Assembly: GCF_004348445.1 (NCBI RefSeq)
Contig: NZ_SMKV01000004.1
Location: 1 to 64,000, forward strand
Length of the DNA stretch: 64,000 bases
Reading direction: 5' to 3'
Source: Saccharopolyspora aridisoli
GTDB taxonomy: Bacteria > Actinomycetota > Actinomycetes > Mycobacteriales > Pseudonocardiaceae
Shown: one piece after another, positions 34,532-43,395 of the stretch
Layout of the letters: every line of letters begins with the position of its first letter
How positions within the stretch are numbered: the stretch's first letter is position 1
The notes under the pieces: model-generated
What the model saw: the letters and a program-made list of their open reading frames with translations, nothing else
What the model was told of the DNA's origin: nothing
Database searches by the model: none
Position numbers and translations under genes: made by a program

Positions 34532-34897
34532 GTGACACTTGAGGACTTCCAGCGACGCCTGCGGGACTTCGCCGATGAACGCGACTGGCAGCAGTTCCAC
34601 ACGCCCAAGAACCTCGCCATGGCCTTGGCCGGCGAAGCAGGTGAGCTCCTCGAGCTCTTCCAATGGCTCACTCCAGAGCAGTCTTCGCAGATCATGGCGG
34701 ACCCGGCCACCGGTGAGAAGGTGCGGCACGAGCTGGCTGACGTGCTGGCCTACCTGCTCCGGTTGGCCGATGTGCTCGAAATCGACCTCATGGCCGCGCT
34801 CGATGAGAAGATGACCTTGAACGCGACCAAGTACCCGGTAGAGCTGGCCAAGGGCACCGCGCGCAAGTACGACCAGCTCGGACAGGAGGACCTGTGA
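34532..34897 (+). CDS. MazG-like nucleotide pyrophosphohydrolase
   Basis: A 121-residue all-alpha NTP pyrophosphohydrolase of the MazG-like (RS21-C6/dCTPase-like) family. The Mg-binding motifs are AGEAGELLELFQW (E-x-x-E) and ELADVLAYLLRLADVLEID (E-x-x-D), with the late NATKYP motif typical for the group. Such enzymes hydrolyse (d)NTPs to monophosphates. GTG 34532 has AAGG 9 bases upstream and gives VTLEDFQRRL. It overlaps the HNH endonuclease gene by 4 bases (GTGA), so they form a coupled pair; nucleotide depletion or modified-nucleotide cleansing next to a nuclease is an attractive defence logic. Confidence 0.85.
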   Translation: MTLEDFQRRLRDFADERDWQQFHTPKNLAMALAGEAGELLELFQWLTPEQSSQIMADPATGEKVRHELADVLAYLLRLADVLEIDLMAALDEKMTLNATKYPVELAKGTARKYDQLGQEDL

Positions 34898-35883
34898 GGA
34901 TCGCGCTCCAGCCGGCAGCGCTCAACGATCGCGACGTCGCCCAGCACTACCGCGACACCATCGACAGCAGGGTTCCCTTCTCCAAGCACGTCGACGTCGT
35001 CCCCTCGCGCGTTCTCACAACACTGGGCGCCGAATTCCCCCAGCACACGGCACAGTTCTGGGGAGCGACTCGCGGCCGCAACGACGTGAACGTCACCAAG
35101 TGGCAACGTCTCGAGCCGGGCGACGCCGTCTTCTTCTACGGCAAGAAGCACCTCTACCTCGCGGGCCACATCGTCCTCACCTTCCGCAACGCCGCCCTGG
35201 CCGACCGCCTATGGGGCCGGAACCAGGATGGGCTGACCTGGGAACTCATGTTCGCCCTCACCAACCTCCGCCACATCTCCGTCCCCATCGAAGAGGTCCG
35301 CAGCGCGCTGGACTGGAACGACAACGCCTTCGTCCAAGGCTTCACCGTCTACGACGGCGACAAAGCCGACAGGCTCGCCGAACTGGTCAACCTCGACGCG
35401 CTGACCACCCCCGCCGCCCAGAGCGACGAGACCACGCGGTCGAACACCGCCCCCGACGGCCCGACCGACGGAACCCGAACGAGCAGCTGGCGCCGCGAAC
35501 ACACCGCGTTCAAGCAACGTCTCGTCGAACTGTCCGACGGCAGCTGCGCGCTCTGCGGCAACCACCTACCGCCCGCGTTCCTCGTCGGAGCCCACATCAA
35601 GAAACGCGCCATGTGCAGCGAGGACGAGCGCAAGGACTTCGACAACGTCGGCATGCTCGCCTGCGTCCTCGGCTGCGACAGCCTCTTCGAACACGGCTTC
35701 ATCGCAGTCGACAACGACGGCACGATCATCATCAGCGACACCATCAACGCCACCCCGGCCGTCGAGCAGTTCGTCAAGGACCGGCTCGACGGCCGCACCA
35801 CCACCTGGTGGACCCCGCAGCGCGAGCCCTACTTCGACTGGCACCGCCGGCACACCTTCATCAAACCCCACGACGGCGCCTAG
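34894..35883 (+). CDS. EVE/PUA-like domain fused to HNH endonuclease (putative modification-dependent restriction enzyme)
   Basis: A 329-residue protein. The N-terminal ~165 residues contain a PUA-fold-like pattern (GDAVFFYGKKHLYLAGHIVL, W-E-L-M-F-A-L-T-N-L), suggestive of EVE/YTH-type readers of modified bases. After a Thr/Ser-rich linker, residues ~200-300 form an HNH nuclease: CALCGNHLPPAFLVGAHIKK (C-x-x-C and H), then DNVGMLACVLGCDSLFEHGF (N and C-x..H). EVE-HNH fusions are known Type IV restriction enzymes. GTG 34894 overlaps the MazG-like stop. The reader assignment is an inference from pattern, the HNH part is clear. Confidence 0.7.
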   Translation: MRIALQPAALNDRDVAQHYRDTIDSRVPFSKHVDVVPSRVLTTLGAEFPQHTAQFWGATRGRNDVNVTKWQRLEPGDAVFFYGKKHLYLAGHIVLTFRNAALADRLWGRNQDGLTWELMFALTNLRHISVPIEEVRSALDWNDNAFVQGFTVYDGDKADRLAELVNLDALTTPAAQSDETTRSNTAPDGPTDGTRTSSWRREHTAFKQRLVELSDGSCALCGNHLPPAFLVGAHIKKRAMCSEDERKDFDNVGMLACVLGCDSLFEHGFIAVDNDGTIIISDTINATPAVEQFVKDRLDGRTTTWWTPQREPYFDWHRRHTFIKPHDGA

Positions 35884-35965
35884 TAGGAACGAGTCTCCCT
35901 CAACGCACACCAGCAGAGCGACGCGGATGGAAACCAACCCGATCAGGATTCGCCGACCATCGTCT

Positions 35966-36133
35966 TCAGCGTCGGTCGCGAGCAAGCTCGGTGATCCGGT
36001 CCCGCCGCAGCCACCGGTTCCTCGTGCCCCCACACTCTGACCACCAGCCAACCGGCAGAAGTCAGCTCAGCGTCGGTGTCCCGATCACGCCGCACGACAC
36101 CCTCCAGTTTCCGTCGCCACGAATCCCGGTTGG
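35966..36133 (-). pseudogene. Vsr (very-short-patch mismatch endonuclease) C-terminal relic
   Basis: Leftward from about 36133 the sequence reads NRDSWRRKLEGVVRRDRDTD, then A-E-L-T-S-A-G-W-L-V-V-R-V-W-G-H-E-E-P-V. This matches the end of Vsr endonucleases (N..KL..N..RD...D..L...GW.V.RVWEHE). A one-base frame change then gives RITELARDRR-stop at 35966. The catalytic N-terminal domain is missing. It lies antisense between the HNH gene and the large helicase. Confidence 0.65.
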
Positions 36134-36148
36134 CTCGCGCCCTCGCGA

Positions 36149-36260
36149 GTCAGACCCCATCGGGGCCGAGATCGGCAGCGAGGGTGCGGGCCAGCGACAG
36201 CAGCGCGGCCTTCGGCGCTGAGAGCACAGCACCCGTAGCGTTCCCGCTCGTTGCCCATCA
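36149..36260 (-). pseudogene. Short-chain dehydrogenase scrap
   Basis: One leftward frame ending at 36149 reads AVLSAPKAALLSLARTLAAD then L-G-P-D-G-V, the region after the catalytic Tyr-x3-Lys of SDR enzymes (here S-A-P-K). Nothing else of the gene remains. It abuts the Vsr relic, showing successive decay in this 580-bp gap. Confidence 0.5.
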
Positions 36261-36467
36261 GGCCCGGACTCGCCGGCCAGCACCATCAGCGAAGCGCAAT
36301 TCTCCGGGCAGGTTTTCTACCGGAGGACCTCCCACGCCCCGTGTGGTGACGGCGGACGACGAGATCTCGCGCTTGCAGCCCACGGGAAGCCGATCATGTT
36401 CTACAGTGCCCCTTGCTCCGAGCGGTAATCACATGAACACACTGCGCGACGGCACTGGGGGAATTCT

Positions 36468-39400
36468 GTGAGTGACAACCGGTCTGCGAACATCGTCCGG
36501 TTCTGGCGAAGCGTCGAGATGCTCAGTCCGCAAGACGTGCCGAAGAAGAAACCCTACCGCCGCGGTGCCCACGAGCAGATCTTCGACCTGGACGCGGGGG
36601 AACTCGCCCCTTGGGAGTCGGGGCACCCGCTCCTCGACGAACCGATCCCGCCTCGGTACACGTGGCAGTTCACCGTCTACGGCGGCCTGTACTCCCGATC
36701 GGCCGTTGCCGAGGCGCTGGTGGAGGCGTTCGGGCAGGACACGAGGGAGGAACGACCGAGCGACGGGCGCACCGCCCTGTTCGCGCTCACGATCGACGCC
36801 GATGGGTGCCTGATCGAGAACGGCGCGACCCTGTCGGCCTGCGCTTGGACACTGGGGAAGCTGACCTCCTCCAGGCTGGATCCCAACACCCTCGACGGGT
36901 TCGACGAGGAGGAGCGGGCATTCGCCGAGGCGATGGACAAGCTGGTGCCGCCGGAACGTCGCTCCTCCACCGACGAGGAACAGAACGGCACGAGGACTTC
37001 CGGCCCGTTCGATCGAGTCGTGCGCGCCTTCGGCGACCGCTTGAAGTCCGCGGGCATCGATGCGTGGAGCGCCGGAGCCGAAGCTGCCGGCACGGCTGTC
37101 AAAACAGCGACGGAGACCGCGGTGGGCCCGGTTCTCGGCGGTGTCGCCGGTGCCGCTGCGGGGGCCTTCACCGAGAGCGTGCTCGGCCCGAGCGACGCTG
37201 AAAACGACGATACTGCTTCCGAGACCACCACCGCGCAACCGAGCGCACCTCGCCTTCTCGTCACCGCCTCGGCACTGCACGATTTCGTCGCCGAGATGGC
37301 CGCGGCGCTAGGCGTGCGCGACTCTCTCAACGCCACCGGGGTGCGCGTCCGGTGCCGTGCAATACCGATCCGCGACGACTCCGCCGATCAGGACTTCCTC
37401 AACAGCCACATCGCCAACGACCTCAGCCACGTCGCGGACGCGGTGGCCAGGGACGACGTGGGCGCCGCTTTGCGGAACTACCTGACCGACGAGAGCGCGC
37501 TCGACACCGCGCGCCGGGTCGACGTCCGGGCGCACCCGGACGCGGTGATCACCGGTGTCGAACCTCAGCACGTCCCGGCCGCGCGGTGGCCCGGCGACCC
37601 GGGCAAGCCGCTCGTGCTCAGTCAGCAGTTCGCCGTCAACCGCGTCGTCCGCGAGCTCAAGGACGACGCAGGGCTGTTCTCGGTGAACGGTCCGCCGGGC
37701 ACGGGCAAGACCACGTTGCTGCGCGACGTGCTCTCCGCGATCGTCCTCGAGCGGGCGGACCGGCTCGCCGAACTCGCGTCCCCGTCGGAGGGTTTCACCG
37801 AGCGGCTCGAACTCGTTCCGGTCGGGCCGAAGAAGATCCCCACGCCGGTCTACGGCGTGTCCTGCGCGTTGAGCGGCTTCGAGATCGTCCTCGCCACTGC
37901 CACCAACGACGCGGCGAAGAACGTGACCGCTGAGATGCCCGGGATCGACGCCGTGCGCGGATACACCGACGAAGCACTCGACGCCGACTACTTCACCGAC
38001 CTGGCCTCGCACGTCCTCGACGCCGAGGCGTGGGGGTTGGTCGCGGCAACGCTCGGCAATCTCAAGTACCGCAACACCTTCGCCAAGCGCTTCTGGTGGG
38101 GCAACTACAGGACCTCGCAGAACGAGGATTCCCAGGACGCCGACCCATCGGGCGCCGTGGGCATGTATCAGCTGCTCAAGGAAGCCGCCCACGATCCCGA
38201 CGCGGTCGATGACTGGGACACCGCAGTCGCCGAGTTTCGCCGTGCCCGCGAGGAAGTGGAGCGCCTCGCCGAGGCGCGGCAGCACGCCGCTGACGCGATC
38301 ACCGCGGAAAGCAAGTGCCGTCGGCGCTGGGATGAGGCCAAGAGGGCGTTCGCCGACGCCGACGCGTTGTGCGCCCTCGTGAGAAAGGACTTGGCCACCA
38401 GCGACGCCGAGGTGAGGCGTGCCGACCGGGTGTTCCGCGACGCCGACGACGACTACGAGAGCCACCTCCGCCACCGGCCGGGATTGTGGGTCGCGTTGGC
38501 CACGTGGTTCCGGGCACCGCGTGAGTGGCAGGCCAAGCACGAGCGTCTCGAGGAGGCGCGGGATGCAGCCAAGAAGAAGCTCCGCGACACCGAAGGGACG
38601 CAGGAAGAACTCCAGCAGCGGCTGAGCGCGAAACTGACCGAGCTGCAGAAGGCGGAGGACGCACGCGCCGCGGTCTCGTACGAGCTCGACCTGGCTCAGG
38701 GCCAGGTGACTCAGGCGCGTGACCGATGGCCGGGTCGTGTGCCGATCCCCGATGATTTCTCTGACGACGACGAGTTCCAGAAGTGCGCGCCGTGGTCCGA
38801 CGAGGAGTACGTCACGGCCCGAAACCGGCTGTTCCTGAAGGCGTTGCGATTGCACCGCGCCTTCATCTTGCACTCCAGCAACCGGATCCGCAGCAACCTG
38901 AGCGTCATGACCGAGATCCTGCAGGGCAACGCCAAGCCCTCCTCAGCCGCGAGGTTGGCCGCCTGGCAGTCCTTGTTCCTGGTCGTGCCGATGATCTCGA
39001 CGACGTTCGCCTCACTGCCTCGCTTGTTCACCGGCCTCGGCCGCGAGAGCCTGGGCTGGCTCCTCGTCGACGAAGCAGGCCAGGCCACCCCCCAGCAGGT
39101 GGTCGGCGGTCTGTGGCGCTGCCAACGGGCGGTCGTGGTGGGAGATCCGCAGCAGCTGGAGCCGATCGTGACACTGCCGACCTCAGCACAACACGCGCTG
39201 CGCCGTCATCACCAGGTCGACGAGCAATGGACTCCGGAGACGACCTCGGCTCAGGGCGTGGCCGACAGGCTCACCCGTCACGGGACCGCGCTGCAGCTCC
39301 AGGACAGCGACGAGCAGGTCTGGGTAGGCGCTCCGCTGCGCGTCCACCGACGTTGCGACCGGCCGATGTTCGAAGTGTCAAACGACATCGCCTACGGTGG

Positions 39401-39893
39401 AACGCTCATGGTTTACGGAACCCAGCACACTGGCCAGTTCCCGGACGAGAACCGCTGGATCGACGTCCGAAGTCAGATCTCCACCGGCCATTGGGTTGGC
39501 GATGAGGGAAACGCGCTTACCGCTCTCTTCGAGCAACTGGTGGCGCAGGAAGTCAACCTGGATGACGTCCGGGTGATCAGCCCGTTCCGCGACGTCGTCA
39601 GAGGAGCCAAGAGCCGGCTCAGCGCGCACGTCGGCTCTGAGTTCGCGAAGCGCAACGTGGGGACCGTGCACACCGTGCAGGGCAAGGAATCCGACGTCAT
39701 CGTCCTCGTGCTGGGGAGCGCCCCGAAGAGTTCCGGCGCGCGGCAGTGGGCGGCCGAACGCCCGAACCTGCTCAACGTAGCGGTCTCCAGGGCCAAACGA
39801 CGGTTTTACGTCGTCGGCAATCGACAGCTCTGGAAGGATCTCCGCTTCTTCGATCGGCTCGCGGCATCGCTCCCCGCTCACGAGTGGCGGTGA
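36468..39893 (+). CDS. Large SF1 (DNA2/NAM7-like) helicase with coiled-coil insertion
   Basis: A 1141-residue protein. The N-terminal ~380 residues are of unknown fold (with a Gly/Ala-rich stretch GPVLGGVAGAAAGAFTESVL). The helicase core follows: Walker A VNGPPGTGKTTLLRD (about 406), a long charged coiled coil inserted at about 585-750 (e.g. FRRAREEVERLAEARQHAAD), motif II WLLVDEAGQAT (about 867), motif III VVVGDPQQLEPIV, motif V GTVHTVQGKESDVIVLVLG and motif VI LNVAVSRAKRRFYVVG. Both RecA lobes are intact. The GTG start at 36468 follows GGGGGAATTCT. An unknown gene with a nuclease-like motif follows 79 bases later. The setting in a defence island suggests an anti-phage helicase; this is inference. 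Confidence 0.85.
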   Translation: MSDNRSANIVRFWRSVEMLSPQDVPKKKPYRRGAHEQIFDLDAGELAPWESGHPLLDEPIPPRYTWQFTVYGGLYSRSAVAEALVEAFGQDTREERPSDGRTALFALTIDADGCLIENGATLSACAWTLGKLTSSRLDPNTLDGFDEEERAFAEAMDKLVPPERRSSTDEEQNGTRTSGPFDRVVRAFGDRLKSAGIDAWSAGAEAAGTAVKTATETAVGPVLGGVAGAAAGAFTESVLGPSDAENDDTASETTTAQPSAPRLLVTASALHDFVAEMAAALGVRDSLNATGVRVRCRAIPIRDDSADQDFLNSHIANDLSHVADAVARDDVGAALRNYLTDESALDTARRVDVRAHPDAVITGVEPQHVPAARWPGDPGKPLVLSQQFAVNRVVRELKDDAGLFSVNGPPGTGKTTLLRDVLSAIVLERADRLAELASPSEGFTERLELVPVGPKKIPTPVYGVSCALSGFEIVLATATNDAAKNVTAEMPGIDAVRGYTDEALDADYFTDLASHVLDAEAWGLVAATLGNLKYRNTFAKRFWWGNYRTSQNEDSQDADPSGAVGMYQLLKEAAHDPDAVDDWDTAVAEFRRAREEVERLAEARQHAADAITAESKCRRRWDEAKRAFADADALCALVRKDLATSDAEVRRADRVFRDADDDYESHLRHRPGLWVALATWFRAPREWQAKHERLEEARDAAKKKLRDTEGTQEELQQRLSAKLTELQKAEDARAAVSYELDLAQGQVTQARDRWPGRVPIPDDFSDDDEFQKCAPWSDEEYVTARNRLFLKALRLHRAFILHSSNRIRSNLSVMTEILQGNAKPSSAARLAAWQSLFLVVPMISTTFASLPRLFTGLGRESLGWLLVDEAGQATPQQVVGGLWRCQRAVVVGDPQQLEPIVTLPTSAQHALRRHHQVDEQWTPETTSAQGVADRLTRHGTALQLQDSDEQVWVGAPLRVHRRCDRPMFEVSNDIAYGGTLMVYGTQHTGQFPDENRWIDVRSQISTGHWVGDEGNALTALFEQLVAQEVNLDDVRVISPFRDVVRGAKSRLSAHVGSEFAKRNVGTVHTVQGKESDVIVLVLGSAPKSSGARQWAAERPNLLNVAVSRAKRRFYVVGNRQLWKDLRFFDRLAASLPAHEWR

Positions 39894-39972
39894 GGCGCTC
39901 GCGCACAGGTGGCGTCGCCGCGGCCGCTTGATCGAAACATCTGACACCAGCACGAGGGAGATCAAGGCGAGC

Positions 39973-41103
39973 ATGGGATCAGCCAGGTTACGTGTGTTCG
40001 AGTACGAGGCGACCGGCAGTCGGTCCCCGAAGTTGAAGGGGACTCCTACACAGGTCGGCAAAGATTTCCTGATCCCGGTGAACCTCGCCTCAGTGATCAA
40101 GACAAACGCCCTGGCCACCCCGCTGAAGAGCGCCAAACTCGACTACCGGACAAGGCGAAGCGAGCTTCAACTGTTGACCTCGTTCCTTGCGGACGAGGCC
40201 AACGCGATCAGACTCCGCAGGACCGAGTTCAGTTCGAGCGCACACCACATCCAACGTTTCGTCAGCGAGTCCGGCGGGCTTGGCGTGCTCACCGCAGTAG
40301 TCCAAGCATGCTGGAATTGGAGTACGGGACACGGCCCCGTCCACAACGTCGACGTGATCAATGGAGCGCTGGCAAAGCAGTACAGGAGCGGGAACGGATC
40401 GCGGCCAGACCTGCTGTTCGACTTCGGCTTGAAACGCATGCTCGCGGGCGAAGCACGGGGCCGATCGAACAACCCGCATCGCTTGGTCACCTCGAAGCAG
40501 TACCAACGACTCGAAAGCTTGCTGCCCTGGAGCGCAAGCACCGGCACCCCGCTGTTGATGACCTGGGCATATTTCACCGACAATGAAACCGTTGTCGATC
40601 TCTTCGTGCCACGTGATCCGGGAGGGCGCGCCTTCACGCCGTTCACATCCGAGACGTGGTCGGGAACAACGAATCCCAACGTGAACAGCCTGTCATCGTT
40701 CCTCACACCGTGGTGGCCGGAGGAGTCGAACGAAGTCCGTCATCGTAACAGCGGACCGGAGGGCACCTTCACCATGGCGGCTCAGGAGCTACACCGGCTT
40801 GAATCCGAGCTCTTCCACTCAGCCGAAGAGGAAGACTCGGTCGGGTTTGCGGGGCGGGACCTACGGGGAGGCTGGGTGCCCACTGACCTGTTTCGCCGCG
40901 GACCGGGAAGGCTATTCCTGGGAGTGCTCAACGAGCAGCTCAGGCCCTCGGAGACCGCAGACATCATGCCCGAAATGCAAACCCGCTACGAACGTTACAG
41001 CGACGGATGGTTGGCCACCCGCCCCACCGTCGCTATCGGCGGCCGCATTGTCGTCGTCCACGACCCGTACGGAGCAACCGGCTGGGATCTTCTTCGGCTG
41101 TAG
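39973..41103 (+). CDS. Unknown 376-residue protein with a PD-(D/E)XK-like motif
   Basis: From ATG 39973 (AAGG five bases upstream) the product starts MGSARLRVFEYEATGSRSPK. The centre holds RPDLLFDFGLKRMLAGEARG followed by R-S-N-N. The spacing D..(about 12)..E-x-R resembles PD-(D/E)XK nucleases, where GEAKGR is usual; here Arg replaces Lys. A beta-rich C-terminal half follows (TVAIGGRIVVVHDPYGATGW). No named family is recognised. It lies directly after the large helicase gene on the same strand, so a helicase-effector pair is plausible. TTG 39928 would be an alternative, less likely start. Confidence 0.6.
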   Translation: MGSARLRVFEYEATGSRSPKLKGTPTQVGKDFLIPVNLASVIKTNALATPLKSAKLDYRTRRSELQLLTSFLADEANAIRLRRTEFSSSAHHIQRFVSESGGLGVLTAVVQACWNWSTGHGPVHNVDVINGALAKQYRSGNGSRPDLLFDFGLKRMLAGEARGRSNNPHRLVTSKQYQRLESLLPWSASTGTPLLMTWAYFTDNETVVDLFVPRDPGGRAFTPFTSETWSGTTNPNVNSLSSFLTPWWPEESNEVRHRNSGPEGTFTMAAQELHRLESELFHSAEEEDSVGFAGRDLRGGWVPTDLFRRGPGRLFLGVLNEQLRPSETADIMPEMQTRYERYSDGWLATRPTVAIGGRIVVVHDPYGATGWDLLRL

Positions 41104-41352
41104 ACGCGCGGCCACGGCATGGCCGCCGGCACCAGTGCACCGATTGAGATCGTGCAGCCGGTTCAGGGACACATCGGGACACCCAGCAACACCCGTCCCA
41201 CCACGCACCCAACCCCTGTTCCTGCAGTTCAGAAGACCCGACGACCTGTCCCGTCCGGGTGTCCCAGATGGACTAGAGCTGGGACACCCGGGACAGCAAA
41301 AAGCCCCCTGCTTCAAGCTGTTTCGGGAAGCTGAAGCCGTGTGGTTAGTGCG

Positions 41353-41371
41353 CAAGTCGCCCCTCGGACAC
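41353..41371. other. Candidate attR of the island
   Basis: CAAGTCGCCCCTCGGACAC matches 18 of 19 bases of the tRNA-Leu 3' end at 13911-13929. Together they bracket 27.4 kb containing the integrase, transfer and defence genes. Confidence 0.6.
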
Positions 41372-41378
41372 AGCATCA

Positions 41379-41406
41379 ACCCCAGGTCAAGTTTTTGACC
41401 TGGGGT
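41379..41406 (+). terminator. Hairpin after attR
   Basis: ACCCCAGGTCAA (41379-41390) pairs over 12 bp with TTGACCTGGGGT (41395-41406), loop GTTT. The T tract present in the 30.96-kb copy is replaced by AATTG. It is probably the original tRNA-Leu terminator displaced by integration. Confidence 0.6.
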
Positions 41407-41636
41407 AATTGTTGCGCGTGTTGTAGATCATATGATGCATTGGCACGGGTGCTTCCCCACGGCGCGCATCGAACCGCGCTTCCTCCGCAATCCCAGCCCA
41501 GCTCACTGAATCGGTGCGAATGCGATCGCCGACGATGCCAGAAACACCGCAACACCGATGCGACTCGATCTGCTCGCCGTCCACCGAGGAGACCTCGGCG
41601 GTAGCGCGATCGGGGACAGCACCGCCGCGAGCCTGC

Positions 41637-42530
41637 TCAGCTCCGGATCGGGCCGTCGGCCTGCGCAGGGGCCGTCATCGCCCAGCGGATCGCGCCCACG
41701 ATGCCGTGCCCGCCGAGGCGGACCGCCGTCGCCTCGGTGACCGGTAGGTAGGGCAGGCGCAGCGGCCACCGCGCCCACAGGGGCAGTTCTGCCACCGCCG
41801 CGGAGGCCAGGAAGGCGTAGGGGACCCGGGCGACCACCGGCACCGGCGGATCGAGCAACAGGAAACGAGCGGCCGCCCGAGCTTCGGGCGTGCCCTGCAG
41901 TTCCGGTCGGTAGGCCACGAGCCGTGCGGCCAGCTCGGCGCGGTCGCGCGGTGGATCGACGACGCCGAGTGCGGTGCCGATGCGCGCCATGTCGTCGATG
42001 TAGGCGTCGCAGGCGTCGTCGTCCAGCGGCACCGCTCCGTAGTGCTGGTGGCATCGCAGGAAGCTGTCCACCTCGGCGACGTGGACCCAGCCCAGCAGGT
42101 GCGGGTCGCTGGCGCGGTAGGTCCGCCCATCGCGGATCGAGCCGCGCACCTTCTGGTGCACGCGGCGCACGGTGGCCACCGCGTCCTGCGCGTCGGAGGC
42201 GGTGCCGAAGGTCGTCACCGCGAGGAAGGTGCTCGTGCGTTGCAGGCGCCCCCACGGATCTCCCCGGTACCCGGAGTGCGCGGCCACGGCCGCCATGGCC
42301 AGCGGGTGCAGCGATTGCAGCAGCAGCGCCCGCAGCCCGCCGACGAACATGGCGGCATCGGCGTGCACCCGGCGGATCGGCCGGTCCTCGGAGAACCAGC
42401 GCGGGCCCGGCAGGCCGTGGATGCGGGCCCGCTTGGCCGGACCGTCGGAGCCGGCGACGCGTTCGAACAGCGCGGCTCCCCAACGCTGCCGCAGCAACGT
42501 CAGCGGACCCAGCACCTTCTCCGACGTCAC
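41637..42530 (-). CDS. Oxygenase MpaB-like protein (DUF2236)
   Basis: A protein of about 297 residues with the features of DUF2236/MpaB oxygenases. These are RWFSEDRPIRRVHADAAMFV, QSLHPLAMAAVAAHSGYRGD (H and nearby acidic ligands), the R-x..FLAVTTFGTASDA block and LLGWVHVAEVDSFLRCHQHY. MpaB enzymes cleave C-C double bonds in terpenoids and latex clearing protein relatives use haem-like chemistry, but the substrate here is unknown. GTG 42530 (VTSEKVLGPL) is the likely start, with GGAGG 14 bases upstream, a little far. It directly follows the CYP152 relic on the same strand, probably a former operon. Confidence 0.8.
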   Translation of the reverse strand: MTSEKVLGPLTLLRQRWGAALFERVAGSDGPAKRARIHGLPGPRWFSEDRPIRRVHADAAMFVGGLRALLLQSLHPLAMAAVAAHSGYRGDPWGRLQRTSTFLAVTTFGTASDAQDAVATVRRVHQKVRGSIRDGRTYRASDPHLLGWVHVAEVDSFLRCHQHYGAVPLDDDACDAYIDDMARIGTALGVVDPPRDRAELAARLVAYRPELQGTPEARAAARFLLLDPPVPVVARVPYAFLASAAVAELPLWARWPLRLPYLPVTEATAVRLGGHGIVGAIRWAMTAPAQADGPIRS

Positions 42531-42610
42531 GGAACCAGCATGGACCTCCCACCGGCCTGGAGGCCAGGGGCGCGAGCGGATCGGGGTTGGCGACCCAGCA
42601 GGCCGACGGC

Positions 42611-43395
42611 TCAGGGCGTGAGGACGAAGCCGCTCCTCGGGTGTGCGGGGATCCTGCGCAGCGAGATCGTGAGGTCTTGCTGCGGGACCTGGTAGTCCAA
42701 CCGCGCCAGCCGCACCGACAAGGTCGCCAGGATCGCCACCGCGGTCGGCTCGCCCGGGCAGCGATGATGGGTCGTGGGATCGCCCGCTCCCTGGTACGAG
42801 TTCGAACGGCCCGATGTCGCGGCCGGGCGAACCGGTCGGGCCGGAACGCGAACGGCTCCTCCCACAGCTCCAGGTCGTGGTTGTGCCTCCACAGGTCGAG
42901 CAGGACCATCGCGCCCTTCGGGATCGGTTCGCCGCGCCATGCCAGGTCCTGCACCGCGATCTCACCGATGAACGGTGCGAACGGGTAGAAACGACGGACC
43001 TCGTGCGCGAAGGACTCGGCGAACTCGTCGTCGCCGTGGGCCAGCCGCTAGCGGTGGTGCGGCCAGCGGTGCAGAGCGTGCGCGGCATGGGTGACGAACC
43101 AGCTCACCGCTGCGGCCGGGCGGATGATGTTGAGCAGCTCGACGTCGGCGAGCTGGGGCGTCAGCTCCCGCCCGTCGGCGTCGCGATGGCGCGATGCCAC
43201 GTCGAGCGCGGACTGGAAGACGCCTCGATCCGGCCGGACCGGACCGCGTTGACCAGCCCGCTCAACCAGGCTTCGCGGCGGCCGCGCGCCCGACGCGCCC
43301 GCCAATGCCGGGGCCCAGGCGTGGCGAAGCCGTCCACCATCGCGATCGCGGGGTGTGGGTCCGTCGATCTGAGGCGAATCAGATCAGAGCGGACC
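42611..43395 (-). pseudogene. CYP152-type cytochrome P450 (fatty-acid peroxygenase), decayed
   Basis: Pieces of one P450 are spread over three frames. In order they are [20 protein letters not shown], then [20 protein letters not shown] with R-P-A-A-A-V-S-W-F-V, then a stop-bearing joint, FAHEVRRFYPFAPFIGEIAV (the E-x-x-R motif), LAWRGEPIPKGAMVLLDLWR, FRPDRFA, and finally QGAGDPTTHHRCPGEPTAVA (haem Cys). The end SLRRIPAHPRSGFVLTP-stop is at 42611. The motif order is that of CYP152 peroxygenases. At least three frame changes and an absent N-terminus make it a pseudogene. Confidence 0.75.

Larger units (their letters stand above)
41158..41406. repeat. ~250-bp island repeat, copy B (right end of the island)
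   Basis: The partner of 30739-30986. GGGACA/TGTCCC sites lie at 41166, 41176, 41248, 41259, 41281 and 41290, with several arranged as inverted pairs (GGGTGTCCC ... GGGACACCC). It ends in the tRNA-like att copy and its hairpin. Confidence 0.8.
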
